Source: SG8-41 sp035649495 | GTDB lineage: Bacteria; Pseudomonadota; Gammaproteobacteria; Burkholderiales; SG8-41 | Length of the DNA stretch: 8,267 bases | NCBI GenBank assembly: GCA_035649495.1 | Contig: DASRJL010000039.1 | Span: forward strand, 1 to 8,267 | Direction: 5' to 3' | In this document: piece by piece, positions 1 through 6,602 of the stretch | How positions within the stretch are numbered: the first letter of the stretch is position 1 | Layout of the letters: every line of letters begins with the position of its first letter | Translations under genes and position numbers: made by a program | The notes under the pieces: generated by a model | What the model was told of the DNA's origin: nothing | The model's input: only the letters and a program-made list of their open reading frames with translations | Database searches by the model: none

Positions 1-106
1 TGTTAGGAGCGACCGACAACGAAATGCGCCCAGATCGCCCCGTCCCCTCCGGGGTTGCGGCCAGGACGGTCGTCTGCTGCGTTACCCTCCTTGACCATAT
101 CGACAT
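1..106 (-). CDS. Possible start of a divergent gene, truncated by the window edge
   Basis: On the minus strand an ATG at 106-104 opens a reading frame of 35 codons that stays open to the left edge (begins MSIWSRRVTQQ). A GAAGG ribosome-binding-like motif (115-111) lies 4 bases upstream, which is a little close. I do not recognise the product. A competing minus-strand frame runs from an ATG at 131 to a TAA at 5-3 (42 codons) but has no ribosome-binding site. A plus-strand frame open from 3 to a stop at 168-170 has no start signal in the window. The fragment is too short for codon bias to decide between these. A gene divergent from the solute-binding protein gene would be a normal arrangement, but this call is weak. 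Confidence 0.25.
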   Translation of the reverse strand, partial: MSIWSRRVTQQTTVLAATPEGTGRSGRISLSVAPN

Positions 107-110
107 ATGG
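95..110. repeat. Perfect inverted repeat CCATAT-CGAC-ATATGG
   Basis: Two 6-base arms with a 4-base spacer form a perfect dyad. Its centre lies about 75 bases upstream of the predicted start of transcription of the Bug gene at 219. That is a common distance for an activator site, for example of a LysR-type regulator. It also overlaps the possible minus-strand start at 106, so one protein bound here could affect both directions. The AT-rich arms stand out in a GC-rich background. The regulator is unknown. Confidence 0.4.
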
Positions 111-141
111 CCTTCGTCGGGCGCCTTGCATACGGTCCGTC

Positions 142-170
142 TTGGCCGCAACGCATCACGCGTCTATTAT
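142..170 (+). promoter_or_regulatory. Sigma70-type promoter of the first Bug gene
   Basis: TTGGCC at 142-147 matches 4 of 6 bases of the -35 consensus. TATTAT at 165-170 matches 5 of 6 bases of the -10 consensus. The spacer is exactly 17 bases. The predicted start of transcription is near 177, giving a leader of about 42 bases before the ATG at 219. This is the best housekeeping-type promoter in the window. Confidence 0.6.
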
Positions 171-172
171 TG

Positions 173-187
173 AGATAGGTTCTATCT
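173..187. promoter_or_regulatory. Operator-like inverted repeat AGATAG-GTT-CTATCT over the transcription start
   Basis: Two perfect 6-base arms are separated by 3 bases. The repeat begins 2 bases after the -10 element and covers the predicted start of transcription near 177. A dyad in this place is typical of a repressor operator, because bound protein blocks RNA polymerase. As RNA it could also form a small 5' hairpin. The repressor gene is not visible in the window. Confidence 0.45.
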
Positions 188-218
188 ACGAAGTTATCGA
201 CGGACGGAGGAGACGCGA

Positions 219-1202
219 ATGCGGCATGGAGCGACAGGGGCGGCAATATTGGCGCTGTGGATCGCCCCCGCGGTCATGGCTGCGCAGGGCGGGGAGTCTG
301 CCCAGAACTATCCCAACCACCCGGTGCGCCTCATCGCCGGTTCCCCGGGCAGCACATCGGACATTTCCGCGCGCTTTATCGCGCACAAGGTTTCCGAGCG
401 CTGGGGACAGCAGATAGTTGTGGACAACCGCGCCGGTGCGGGCGGGATCATCGGCGCGGAGATCGCCGCGAGGGCCGCGCCCGACGGCTACACGCTCATG
501 GTCGGGCATATCGGCACTCATGCGAGTCCCCAGTTCCTCTTCGCCAAGCTCGCCTACGACCCGGCGCGGGACTTCACGCCGATCTCGATGATGACGGACT
601 CGGGCATCGCGCTGGTGGTGCACGCCGCGCTGCCCGCGGCGAACCTGAAGGAGTTCGTCGTCTATTCGAAGGCGCGGCCGGGCACTGTAAATTACGGGTC
701 CGCCGGCATAGGCACGAGCAGCCAGCTCTCCGGCGAGCTGTTCAACCAGATGACCGGGGCGCGCCTCGTGCATATTCCGTACAAGGGAGCGGGGTTCGCG
801 TTGAATGCCGTGGTCGCGAACGAAACGCAGGCGGCCTTTCTCTCGACGACCACGGCGAACGTGCAGATGAAGGCCGGCCGCTTGCGGGCGCTCGCCGTGC
901 TCTCGGAGAAGCGGTTTCCCGCGGCGCCCGATATTCCCAGCGCGCCGGAGGTGGGATTTCCCGGGCTGGACTCGAGTGTCTGGTTCGGCCTGTTCGCCCC
1001 CGCGAAGACCCCGAAGGCCATCATCACCAGGATCAACCGGGAGGTTGTCGACAGCCTGAACCTGCCGGAGGCGAAAGCCGCGCTGCTCGCCCAGGGCGCC
1101 GTAGCCATGCCCTCGACGCCGGAGGAGTTCGGAGCGTTCGTCAAGCGCGAGGCCGACAAGTGGGGCAAGGTGATCAAGACGGCGGGGATCAAGGCGCAAT
1201 GA
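219..1202 (+). CDS. Bug/TctC-family periplasmic solute-binding protein
   Basis: A 327-residue protein of the tripartite tricarboxylate transporter receptor family, which captures small organic acids or related ligands in the periplasm. A signal peptide covers about residues 1-22 (basic start, hydrophobic stretch ILALWIAPAV, AMA/AQ-type cleavage region). Family motifs follow: YPNHPVRLI (31-39), the first ligand loop AGSPGSTSDISAR (40-52, Asp48 conserved), VDNRAGAGG (68-76) and APDGYTL (87-93). Length is normal for the family. The start at 219 is supported by GGAGGAG about 6 bases upstream and by a complete signal peptide from this Met. The usual Gly-Gly in the first loop is replaced by Ser-Thr, hinting at an altered ligand. 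No TctA/TctB genes adjoin it, so it is an orphan receptor, as is common in Betaproteobacteria. The family is certain; the ligand is unknown. Confidence 0.93.
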   Translation: MRHGATGAAILALWIAPAVMAAQGGESAQNYPNHPVRLIAGSPGSTSDISARFIAHKVSERWGQQIVVDNRAGAGGIIGAEIAARAAPDGYTLMVGHIGTHASPQFLFAKLAYDPARDFTPISMMTDSGIALVVHAALPAANLKEFVVYSKARPGTVNYGSAGIGTSSQLSGELFNQMTGARLVHIPYKGAGFALNAVVANETQAAFLSTTTANVQMKAGRLRALAVLSEKRFPAAPDIPSAPEVGFPGLDSSVWFGLFAPAKTPKAIITRINREVVDSLNLPEAKAALLAQGAVAMPSTPEEFGAFVKREADKWGKVIKTAGIKAQ

Positions 1203-1264
1203 AAATGCTGCGTGGCACTGGCATTCGCGCGACGGCGCATGATGGATTACACTTTGACCCCAGC

Positions 1265-1289
1265 CCGGCCGGCTGTTCGACCGGGCCGG
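1265..1289 (+). other. Strong hairpin between the Bug gene and csp
   Basis: CCGGCCGG at 1265-1272 can pair with CCGG-G-CCGG at 1281-1289, giving eight G-C pairs with one bulged G and an 8-base loop. It is followed by only TTCTG, so it is at best a weak terminator for the upstream gene. It lies 40 bases before the csp start codon. If csp is transcribed from a promoter upstream of it, the hairpin would be part of the csp leader, where structure is often important for cold-shock genes. TACACT at 1248-1253 is a possible -10 for csp, but no good -35 is seen. Confidence 0.45.
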
Positions 1290-1329
1290 TTCTGCGGCCG
1301 CAGTCGCCTATGTGGAGAGGAGATTCATC

Positions 1330-1536
1330 GTGCCTATCGGGACAGTAAAGTGGTTCAATAAGACCAAGGGTTACGGGTTCATCCAGCCGGAAGATGGTTC
1401 CAAGGACGTGTTCGTCCACATATCGGCCGTGGAGCGCTCCGGCCTGGGGACGCTCAACGAGGGCCAGAAGGTCCAGTTCGAGATGGTCCGTGGCAAGGAC
1501 GGCAAGACGTCAGCCGACCAGCTGAAGTCCACCTAA
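1330..1536 (+). CDS. CspA-family cold-shock protein
   Basis: A 68-residue single cold-shock domain (OB fold) that binds single-stranded RNA or DNA and melts RNA structure in the cytoplasm. Both nucleic-acid-binding motifs are intact: RNP1 KGYGFIQ (13-19) and RNP2 VFVHIS (27-32). The start of the domain, GTVKWFN (4-10), is canonical. I choose the GTG at 1330 as start because GAGAGGAG (1315-1322) lies 7 bases upstream and because this gives the usual family length. An in-frame GTG at 1312 would add six residues, but it overlaps the ribosome-binding site. The gene is monocistronic, ending in a terminator 13 bases after the stop. Family members can be cold-induced or constitutive, and the sequence does not show which this is. 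Confidence 0.95.
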   Translation: MPIGTVKWFNKTKGYGFIQPEDGSKDVFVHISAVERSGLGTLNEGQKVQFEMVRGKDGKTSADQLKST

Positions 1537-1549
1537 GCCGCGGCAGTCG

Positions 1550-1589
1550 ACCGGGACCGGCCCGCGCGGGCCCGCCCGGTTTCTTCTTG
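1550..1589 (+). terminator. Intrinsic terminator after csp
   Basis: The outer arms ACCGGG (1550-1555) and CCCGGT (1575-1580) enclose a perfect palindrome GGCCCGCGCGGGCC (1559-1572). Together they form a long G-C stem with a short internal loop. It is followed directly by TTTCTTCTT. It begins 13 bases after the csp stop and separates csp from the heat-shock operon downstream. Confidence 0.8.
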
Positions 1590-1770
1590 TAGGCAATCCG
1601 CCGACAGCGCCGGGTGCTGCTGGCCCGGCGGCGGCGACGCGATTGAACGTGCACGGCACGCGCCGCTCCAACGGGCATGTGCCGCCCGCCGCTTTCCAAT
1701 GCCGGCTCGTTGCCCGGGCTGTCCCGGATATTCCATGCGCGTCAAGGGGCTGCGTCCGCGCCCCCCATGA
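1590..1770. other. Intergenic spacer without a recognised gene
   Basis: These 181 bases lie between the csp terminator and the heat-shock promoter. The short open frames on both strands have no ribosome-binding site and no recognisable protein motif. One small inverted repeat CGTGC-ACG-GCACG is present at 1648-1660, with no clear role. I see nothing else. Confidence 0.5.
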
Positions 1771-1798
1771 CTTGCCCGCGGTCATTTCACCCCCATAT
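1771..1798 (+). promoter_or_regulatory. Sigma32 (RpoH)-type heat-shock promoter of hsp20-lon
   Basis: CCCCATAT at 1791-1798 matches the RpoH -10 consensus CCCCATNT exactly. CTTGCCC at 1771-1777 resembles the -35 CTTGAAA, with CTTG intact, and 13 bases separate the two elements, within the known range. The predicted start of transcription is near 1805, giving a leader of about 29 bases before hsp20. Placement before a small heat-shock protein and Lon, both classical RpoH-regulated functions, strongly supports the reading. Confidence 0.75.
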
Positions 1799-1821
1799 CC
1801 AAGCGATGGAATCTCAAGGGA

Positions 1822-1835
1822 GTTGCGACGGCAAT
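1822..1835 (+). promoter_or_regulatory. Small hairpin covering the hsp20 start codon
   Basis: GTTGC (1822-1826) can pair with GCAAT (1831-1835) across the loop GACG, counting one G-U pair. This would partly bury the AUG and lies next to the ribosome-binding site AAGGGAG (1816-1822). Small heat-shock genes often use leader structures that melt on warming. This one is short and does not match the ROSE or fourU layout closely, so it is only a suggestion. Confidence 0.25.
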
Positions 1836-2241
1836 GGCATCTCGTGACCCGACGACCTGGATGTGGGCGGAAGCCTGCCAGTTGATCGAGCAGGCGGAGC
1901 GCCTGCAGCGCCAGTTCTTCCGTTTTGGCTCTGCGCAGGCGCGCGCCACGTGGGAGCCGCCGGTGGACGTGTTCGAGGACGAGCGCGAGGTCACGGTCAT
2001 CGTCGCGCTGCCCGGAGTCTCGCCCGAGTGCGTGGAGGCGAACTGCGACGCGCACGGCCTGCTCGTGCGCGCCGAGCGTCGCATTCCCTTCGACAACGGC
2101 TCGTGCGCGATCCGGCGGCTGGAGATTCCCTACGGCTGGTTCGAGCGGCGCATCCCGCTGCCGCCGGTGCCGCTGGAACAGGGAACGCGGGAGTGGGTGG
2201 ACGGCTGCCTCATCGTGACTTTGCGCAAGCGCTCCAGGTGA
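1834..2241 (+). CDS. Hsp20-family small heat-shock protein
   Basis: A 135-residue ATP-independent holdase that binds unfolding proteins in the cytoplasm. The N-terminal arm (1-39) contains an amphipathic helix, LIEQAERLQRQFFRF. The alpha-crystallin domain spans about 40-130: WEPPVDVFEDE opens it, the conserved VALPGV is at 57-62, GLLVRAERR at 75-83, and GCLIVTL at 124-130 is the family's G-x-L-x-I/V signature. The protein stops five residues later, so the C-terminal extension with the I/V-x-I/V oligomerisation motif is absent, and assembly may differ from IbpA-type proteins. AAGGGAG (1816-1822) lies 11 bases before the ATG, slightly long. The gene follows a sigma32-type promoter and ends 9 bases before lon, indicating one operon. 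Confidence 0.9.
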   Translation: MASRDPTTWMWAEACQLIEQAERLQRQFFRFGSAQARATWEPPVDVFEDEREVTVIVALPGVSPECVEANCDAHGLLVRAERRIPFDNGSCAIRRLEIPYGWFERRIPLPPVPLEQGTREWVDGCLIVTLRKRSR

Positions 2242-2250
2242 AAGGCGAAC

Positions 2251-4692
2251 ATGAATACCGAAATCGAGAAGAACAACCCGGTCAAGGCTGACGGCGACCC
2301 GAATGTGGTGTCAATCCAGGCCGAGGCTGCGCGCGCCCAGGACGAGCGCAAGGCGCGGCCGCTGCCCGAGGACGCGCTCATCATATTGCCGGTGCGCAAC
2401 GTCGTTCTCTTCCCCGGCGTCGTGCTCCCGATTACCGTCGGCCGCAGCCGCTCGCGTGCGGCCGCGCAGCACGCAGCCCGGACACAGAAGCCGATCGGCG
2501 TCCTCCTGCAGCGTAACAAGGACGTCGAAGAGCCCGGCGCCGACGACCTGTACTGGGTCGGCACCACCGCCAACGTAATGCGTTACGTGACCGGTCCCGA
2601 CGGCTCGCACCACGTCATATCCCAGGGCGAGCAGCGTTTTCGCGTGCTCCAGTTTCTCGATGGTTGGGAGTTCCCGGTCGCGCGCGTGCAGCGCATCGAC
2701 GAGCATCCAGCCACTGGCCCCGATCTCGAGGCGCGCGCGCTCTCCCTGAAGCAGCGCGCGGTCGAGATCCTGCGGATGCTGCCCCAGGTGCCCGAAGAGA
2801 TGGTCGCGGGTATAGAGAACGTCGATTCTCCAGCGCGGCTCGCGGACCTCGTCGCCGGCCTGATGGAAGCGAGCGTCGAGGAGAAGCAGGCGATCCTGGA
2901 GACCTTCGATCTCAAGGAACGGCTGGACAAGCTGCTCGAGCATCTCTCGCGCCGCGCGGAAGTGCTGCGCCTGTCCCAGGAGATCAGCGAGCGCACCCGG
3001 GAATCGATCGACCAGAAGGGCCGCGAGCACCTGCTGCGCGAGCAGATGCGCTCGATCCAGAAGGAGCTCGGCGACGGCGACGATACCGCTGCCGAGATCG
3101 CGGAGCTCGCCAAGAAGATCGACGAGGCGAAGATGCCCGAGGAAGTCGAGAAGCAGGCGCGCAAGGAGTTGAAGCGTCTCGAGCGCATGGCCGACGGCGC
3201 CGGCGAGTACTCGATGGTGCGCACCTACCTCGACTGGCTTCTCGAGCTGCCGTGGCAGAACGCGGATGTGGCGGCGATCGACATCGCCGGGGCGCGGCGC
3301 GTCCTCGACGCCGACCACTACGGGCTCGACAAGATCAAGAAGCGCATTCTCGAGTACCTGGCGGTGCGCAAGCTGAATCCGTCGGGCAAGAGTCCCATCC
3401 TGTGCTTCGTCGGCCCGCCCGGCGTGGGCAAGACCTCGCTCGGCCAGAGCATAGCGAAGGCGACCGGCCGCGAGTTCGTGCGCGTGAGCCTGGGCGGCGT
3501 GCACGACGAGGCAGAGATCCGCGGGCACCGGCGCACCTACATCGGCTCACTGCCGGGCAACGTCGTACAGAGCATGCGCAAGGCGGGCACGCGCAACTGC
3601 GTCATGATGCTCGACGAGGTGGACAAGCTGGGAGCCGGCGGCTTTCACGGCGACCCGGGCTCGGCGCTGCTGGAAGTGCTCGACCCGGAGCAGAACTCGA
3701 CGTTCCGCGACAACTACCTCGGGGTGCCCTACGACCTCTCGCGGGTGATGTTCATCTGCACGGCCAACGTGCTCGACACCATACCCGGACCGCTGCGCGA
3801 CCGGATGGAGATCATCCAGATTCCCGGCTACACGGAGCAGGAGAAGCTCCAGATCGCGCGCCGCTATCTCGTGCAGCGCCAGCTGGAGACGAACGGGTTG
3901 AAGGCGGAGCAATGCGAGATCACCGATGATGCGCTGCGGGCGATCATCGGCGACTACACGCGCGAAGCGGGCGTGCGTAACCTCGAGCGCGAGATCGGCA
4001 CGGTGTTCCGCCACGCCGCCATGAAGATAGCGGAAGGTGTCGCGGATCGCGTCAGGATCGACCAGGGGGATCTCGCGGCGATCCTCGGACCGGTGAAGTT
4101 CGAGGCCGAGGTCGCCATGCGCACCTCGGTCGCCGGGGTGGCGACCGGGCTCGCGTGGACCCCCGTGGGCGGGGACATCCTGTTCATCGAGGCCTCGCGC
4201 ATGCCCGGCAGCGGCAAGCTGATACTGACCGGTCAGCTCGGGGACGTGATGAAGGAGAGCGCGCAGGCTGCGCTGTCACTGGTGAAATCGCGGGCGGCGA
4301 GCCTGGGAATAGAGGCGGGGCCGCTGGAGAAATCCGACATCCACGTCCACGTGCCGGCGGGCGCGACGCCCAAGGACGGGCCGAGCGCCGGAGTCGCGAT
4401 GTTCATGGCGCTCGCGTCGCTCCTCACGCAGCGGCCGGTGAAGAGCGACGTCGCGATGACGGGTGAGATCAGCCTGCGCGGACTGGTGCTGCCGATCGGC
4501 GGTGTGAAGGAGAAGGTGCTCGCCGCCATGCGCGCCGGCATCGCGACCGTCATGCTGCCCGCGCGCAACAAGCGGGAGTTCGAGGAAATACCGGCGGAAG
4601 CGCGCGAGAAGATGAAATTCGTGTGGCTCGAGCGCGTGGACGATGCGCTGGAAGCGGCGCTGTCGAAGGAGAAGGCGGAGGCGACGGCCTAG
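2251..4692 (+). CDS. lon: ATP-dependent Lon protease (LonA type)
   Basis: An 813-residue AAA+ serine protease that unfolds and degrades damaged or regulatory proteins in the cytoplasm as a hexamer. The N-terminal substrate-binding domain begins at about 42 (LPVRNVVLFPGVVLPI, 46-61) and is followed by a long charged helical region (about 215-325). The AAA+ module has Walker A GPPGVGKTS (388-396, Lys394) and Walker B MMLDEVDK (452-459, Asp455-Glu456). The protease domain has PKDGPSAG with catalytic Ser712 and GGVKEK with catalytic Lys755, a spacing of 43 as in E. coli Ser679/Lys722. All key residues are intact. It is somewhat longer than E. coli Lon (784), with an N-terminal extension of roughly 35 residues. 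AAAGG overlaps the hsp20 stop just before the ATG. It is not beside clpX, where many Proteobacteria keep their main lon, so it may be a second copy. Confidence 0.97.
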   Translation: MNTEIEKNNPVKADGDPNVVSIQAEAARAQDERKARPLPEDALIILPVRNVVLFPGVVLPITVGRSRSRAAAQHAARTQKPIGVLLQRNKDVEEPGADDLYWVGTTANVMRYVTGPDGSHHVISQGEQRFRVLQFLDGWEFPVARVQRIDEHPATGPDLEARALSLKQRAVEILRMLPQVPEEMVAGIENVDSPARLADLVAGLMEASVEEKQAILETFDLKERLDKLLEHLSRRAEVLRLSQEISERTRESIDQKGREHLLREQMRSIQKELGDGDDTAAEIAELAKKIDEAKMPEEVEKQARKELKRLERMADGAGEYSMVRTYLDWLLELPWQNADVAAIDIAGARRVLDADHYGLDKIKKRILEYLAVRKLNPSGKSPILCFVGPPGVGKTSLGQSIAKATGREFVRVSLGGVHDEAEIRGHRRTYIGSLPGNVVQSMRKAGTRNCVMMLDEVDKLGAGGFHGDPGSALLEVLDPEQNSTFRDNYLGVPYDLSRVMFICTANVLDTIPGPLRDRMEIIQIPGYTEQEKLQIARRYLVQRQLETNGLKAEQCEITDDALRAIIGDYTREAGVRNLEREIGTVFRHAAMKIAEGVADRVRIDQGDLAAILGPVKFEAEVAMRTSVAGVATGLAWTPVGGDILFIEASRMPGSGKLILTGQLGDVMKESAQAALSLVKSRAASLGIEAGPLEKSDIHVHVPAGATPKDGPSAGVAMFMALASLLTQRPVKSDVAMTGEISLRGLVLPIGGVKEKVLAAMRAGIATVMLPARNKREFEEIPAEAREKMKFVWLERVDDALEAALSKEKAEATA

Positions 4693-4711
4693 GCGGGGCG
4701 ACCCGGGCCCG

Positions 4712-5668
4712 CTATTGCCGCGGTATCTTTGCCGTCTCGATGACCGCCTTCCACTTGGCGATCTCCGCGGCGATGTGCTTGCGGAACGCGTCGGGGCCGA
4801 TGGGGAAGGTGTCCATGCCCATTTCGTGGAAGCGCTGCTTCAGGTCGGGGTTGGCGAGCGCGATATTGATCTCCTTTTCGAGGCGCGCGATGACCGCGCG
4901 CGGCGTTTTCGCGGGAACGCCTATGCCGTTCCACGACGTGACCTCGTAGCCCGGCGCGCCGCTCTCCGCGACGGTGGGTATGTTGGACAGGCCGGAGAAG
5001 CGATTGCGTGAGCTGACCGCGAGCCCGCGCAGCGCCCCCGATCTCAACTGCCCGACCACTGGCGCCATGAACTCGAAGGCGACCTGGACACTGCCGCCGC
5101 GCAGCGAGGTGAGCAGGGCGCCGGTCGTGCTGTGCGGCACAGCCGTGAAGTCGACGCCCGCCATGGATTTGAACAGCTCGGCCGACAGGTGCTGAGTCGC
5201 GCCGACGAGCACCGTGCCGGCGTTGAGCTTCCCGGGGTTCGCTTTTGCCTGCGCGATCAGGTCCTTCACCGACTTGAGCGGCGACTCGGGGCTCACCAGC
5301 ACGACGATGCTGAAAGTGCCGACGCCCCCGACCGGCGCGAAGTCCCTGAGCGTGTCGTAGGGCAGGGACTTGAAGAGGGAGGTGCTGATCGCGTGCGCGT
5401 TGTTGAGCAGCAGCATGGTGTGCCCGTCGGGCTCGGACTTCGCGACGATCTCCGTGGCGACGACGCCGCCGGCGCCCGGCCGGTTGTCGATGATGATCTG
5501 CTGGCCCATCTGGTCGCTCATCTTCTGCGCGACCACTCTCGCCGTGATGTCGCCGATGCCGCCGGGACCGAACGGGACGAGGAAGCGGATCGGCTTGGCA
5601 GGAAACGATTGGCCGATCGCGCTCGGCACCGCAAGAGCAAGCACGAGACCGAGGATGAAGGATTTCAC
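4712..5668 (-). CDS. Bug/TctC-family periplasmic solute-binding protein
   Basis: A 318-residue receptor of the tripartite tricarboxylate transporter family. The signal peptide MKSFILGLVLALAVPSAIG ends at about residue 19-20. The family pattern is fully canonical here: FPAKPIRFLVPF (22-33), GPGGIGDITAR (34-44, Asp40), IDNRPGAGG (60-68) and EPDGHTM (79-85). I use a GTG start at 5668-5666 because GGAAGGA (5679-5673) lies 4 bases upstream and the signal peptide begins there. It is the last gene of a three-gene operon, 13 bases after the FAH-family gene, with its ribosome-binding site in that gap. Its 3' end lies 19 bases from the end of lon, which converges on it. The operon suggests the ligand is a substrate or precursor for the two upstream hydrolases. 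No membrane subunits are nearby. Confidence 0.93.
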   Translation of the reverse strand: MKSFILGLVLALAVPSAIGQSFPAKPIRFLVPFGPGGIGDITARVVAQKMSDQMGQQIIIDNRPGAGGVVATEIVAKSEPDGHTMLLLNNAHAISTSLFKSLPYDTLRDFAPVGGVGTFSIVVLVSPESPLKSVKDLIAQAKANPGKLNAGTVLVGATQHLSAELFKSMAGVDFTAVPHSTTGALLTSLRGGSVQVAFEFMAPVVGQLRSGALRGLAVSSRNRFSGLSNIPTVAESGAPGYEVTSWNGIGVPAKTPRAVIARLEKEINIALANPDLKQRFHEMGMDTFPIGPDAFRKHIAAEIAKWKAVIETAKIPRQ

Positions 5669-5681
5669 GTCATCCTTCCGC

Positions 5682-6599
5682 TCATTCTCCCTGAACTACA
5701 GGATTCTCCAGCGTGCCGACGCCTTCGATGTCGATCTTCACCCGGTCGCCCGGCTTGAGGAATATCCCGCGCGGGCGCCCGACGCCCGAGGGCGTGCCGG
5801 TAGCGATGACGTCGCCGGGGAAAAGCGTGAAGCGGCGACTCAGGTATTCGATCAGTTCGGCGATGTCGAAGATCAAGTCCGAAATCGGCGCGTCCTGCAT
5901 CTTTTCCTCGCTGACCCACAGCCGGAGCCTGCAGGCGTAGATGTCTGCGACCTGGCTCGCCGGGACGATCCATGGCCCCATGGGCGCGGAGCCGTCGAAG
6001 TTCTTGTGCCCGAACCAGTCCACGCCGAAGCGCGGCCAGTCGGGCCGGCGCGAGAGATCACGCGCGGAGAGATCGTTCATGCAGGTGAAGCCGGCGACGT
6101 GCTGCATCGCATCGGCGACCTTGATGTTGCGCCCGCGCCGGCCTATGACCACCGCGCATTCGCCCTCCCAGTCCACCTGCTTCGACACGGCGGGAAGCCG
6201 GATTTCCTCGCCGGGCCCGATCACGCAATGAGGACCGGACTTGAGAAAGAAGTACGGCTGCGTCGTCGTCTTGTCGACACCACCTTTGCCGTCCTGTGAC
6301 ATTTCCCTGGCGTGATCGTTGTAGTTCGCCCCGGCACAGTAGATCGCGGGGGGATACATGAGCGGCGCCATCAGGCGCACGTCGGCGAGGCAACGAGCTG
6401 TTCCGGGCCTCGCTTCCGCCAGCGCAGCGAGCGCGGGTAACGCTTCCTCCCACGCGCCCAGCACCGCGAGCGTGGATGCGGCCCAGGCCTTGCCGGGCAG
6501 CGCTTCCTGGAGATCGATGACTGAGTCGCCGCCGGCGAGTATTCCCGGCCGCTGCTCACCGTTCGCCCCTGCATAGTTCAGCAGCTTGAATTCGGCCAC
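5682..6599 (-). CDS. Fumarylacetoacetate hydrolase (FAH)-family enzyme
   Basis: A 305-residue cytoplasmic enzyme with the FAH fold. Family members hydrolyse C-C bonds in acylpyruvates, decarboxylate oxaloacetate, or act on 2-keto-3-deoxy acids and on 2-hydroxyhepta-2,4-diene-dioate in aromatic breakdown. An N-terminal domain covers about 1-75. The core begins at YCAGANYNDHAREM (87-100), where His96 and Glu99 match the catalytic lid pair. Metal ligands are Glu145 and Glu147 (DWEGECAVVIG) and Asp176 (NDLSARD). Lys199 (HKNFDGSAPMGPW) and TGTPSGVG (267-274) complete the active site. All key residues are present. The start is GTG at 6599-6597, only 3 bases after the stop of the upstream hydrolase and with no strong ribosome-binding site, so translation is probably coupled. 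The exact substrate is not determinable. Confidence 0.92.
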   Translation of the reverse strand: MAEFKLLNYAGANGEQRPGILAGGDSVIDLQEALPGKAWAASTLAVLGAWEEALPALAALAEARPGTARCLADVRLMAPLMYPPAIYCAGANYNDHAREMSQDGKGGVDKTTTQPYFFLKSGPHCVIGPGEEIRLPAVSKQVDWEGECAVVIGRRGRNIKVADAMQHVAGFTCMNDLSARDLSRRPDWPRFGVDWFGHKNFDGSAPMGPWIVPASQVADIYACRLRLWVSEEKMQDAPISDLIFDIAELIEYLSRRFTLFPGDVIATGTPSGVGRPRGIFLKPGDRVKIDIEGVGTLENPVVQGE

Positions 6600-6602
6600 A
6601 GG

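Noticed and set aside
91..96. TTGACC as a -35 element
   Set aside because: No -10-like sequence lies 16-18 bases downstream. The TTGGCC/TATTAT pair downstream is far better.
186..1199. A 337-codon minus-strand frame opposite the first Bug gene
   Set aside because: It is a shadow of the receptor frame, rich in Arg and Gly, with no recognisable domain.
1254..1259. TTGACC as a -35 element for csp
   Set aside because: The sequence at the -10 distance is a G-C rich hairpin with no TATAAT-like element.
1312..1329. Upstream GTG start for the cold-shock protein
   Set aside because: It would place the ribosome-binding site inside the coding region and add six residues not found in the family.
1643..1885. 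An 80-codon plus-strand frame before and into hsp20
   Set aside because: It runs through the heat-shock promoter and into hsp20 in another frame, and has no ribosome-binding site or motif.
2311..3528. A 405-codon open frame on the minus strand across lon
   Set aside because: It is antisense to a fully conserved Lon coding frame. Long antisense frames are expected at this GC content, and the product shows no family motif.
4693..4711. A terminator between lon and the convergent Bug gene
   Set aside because: The 19-base gap is G-C rich and has a small palindrome, but there is no convincing stem followed by a T-run on either strand.
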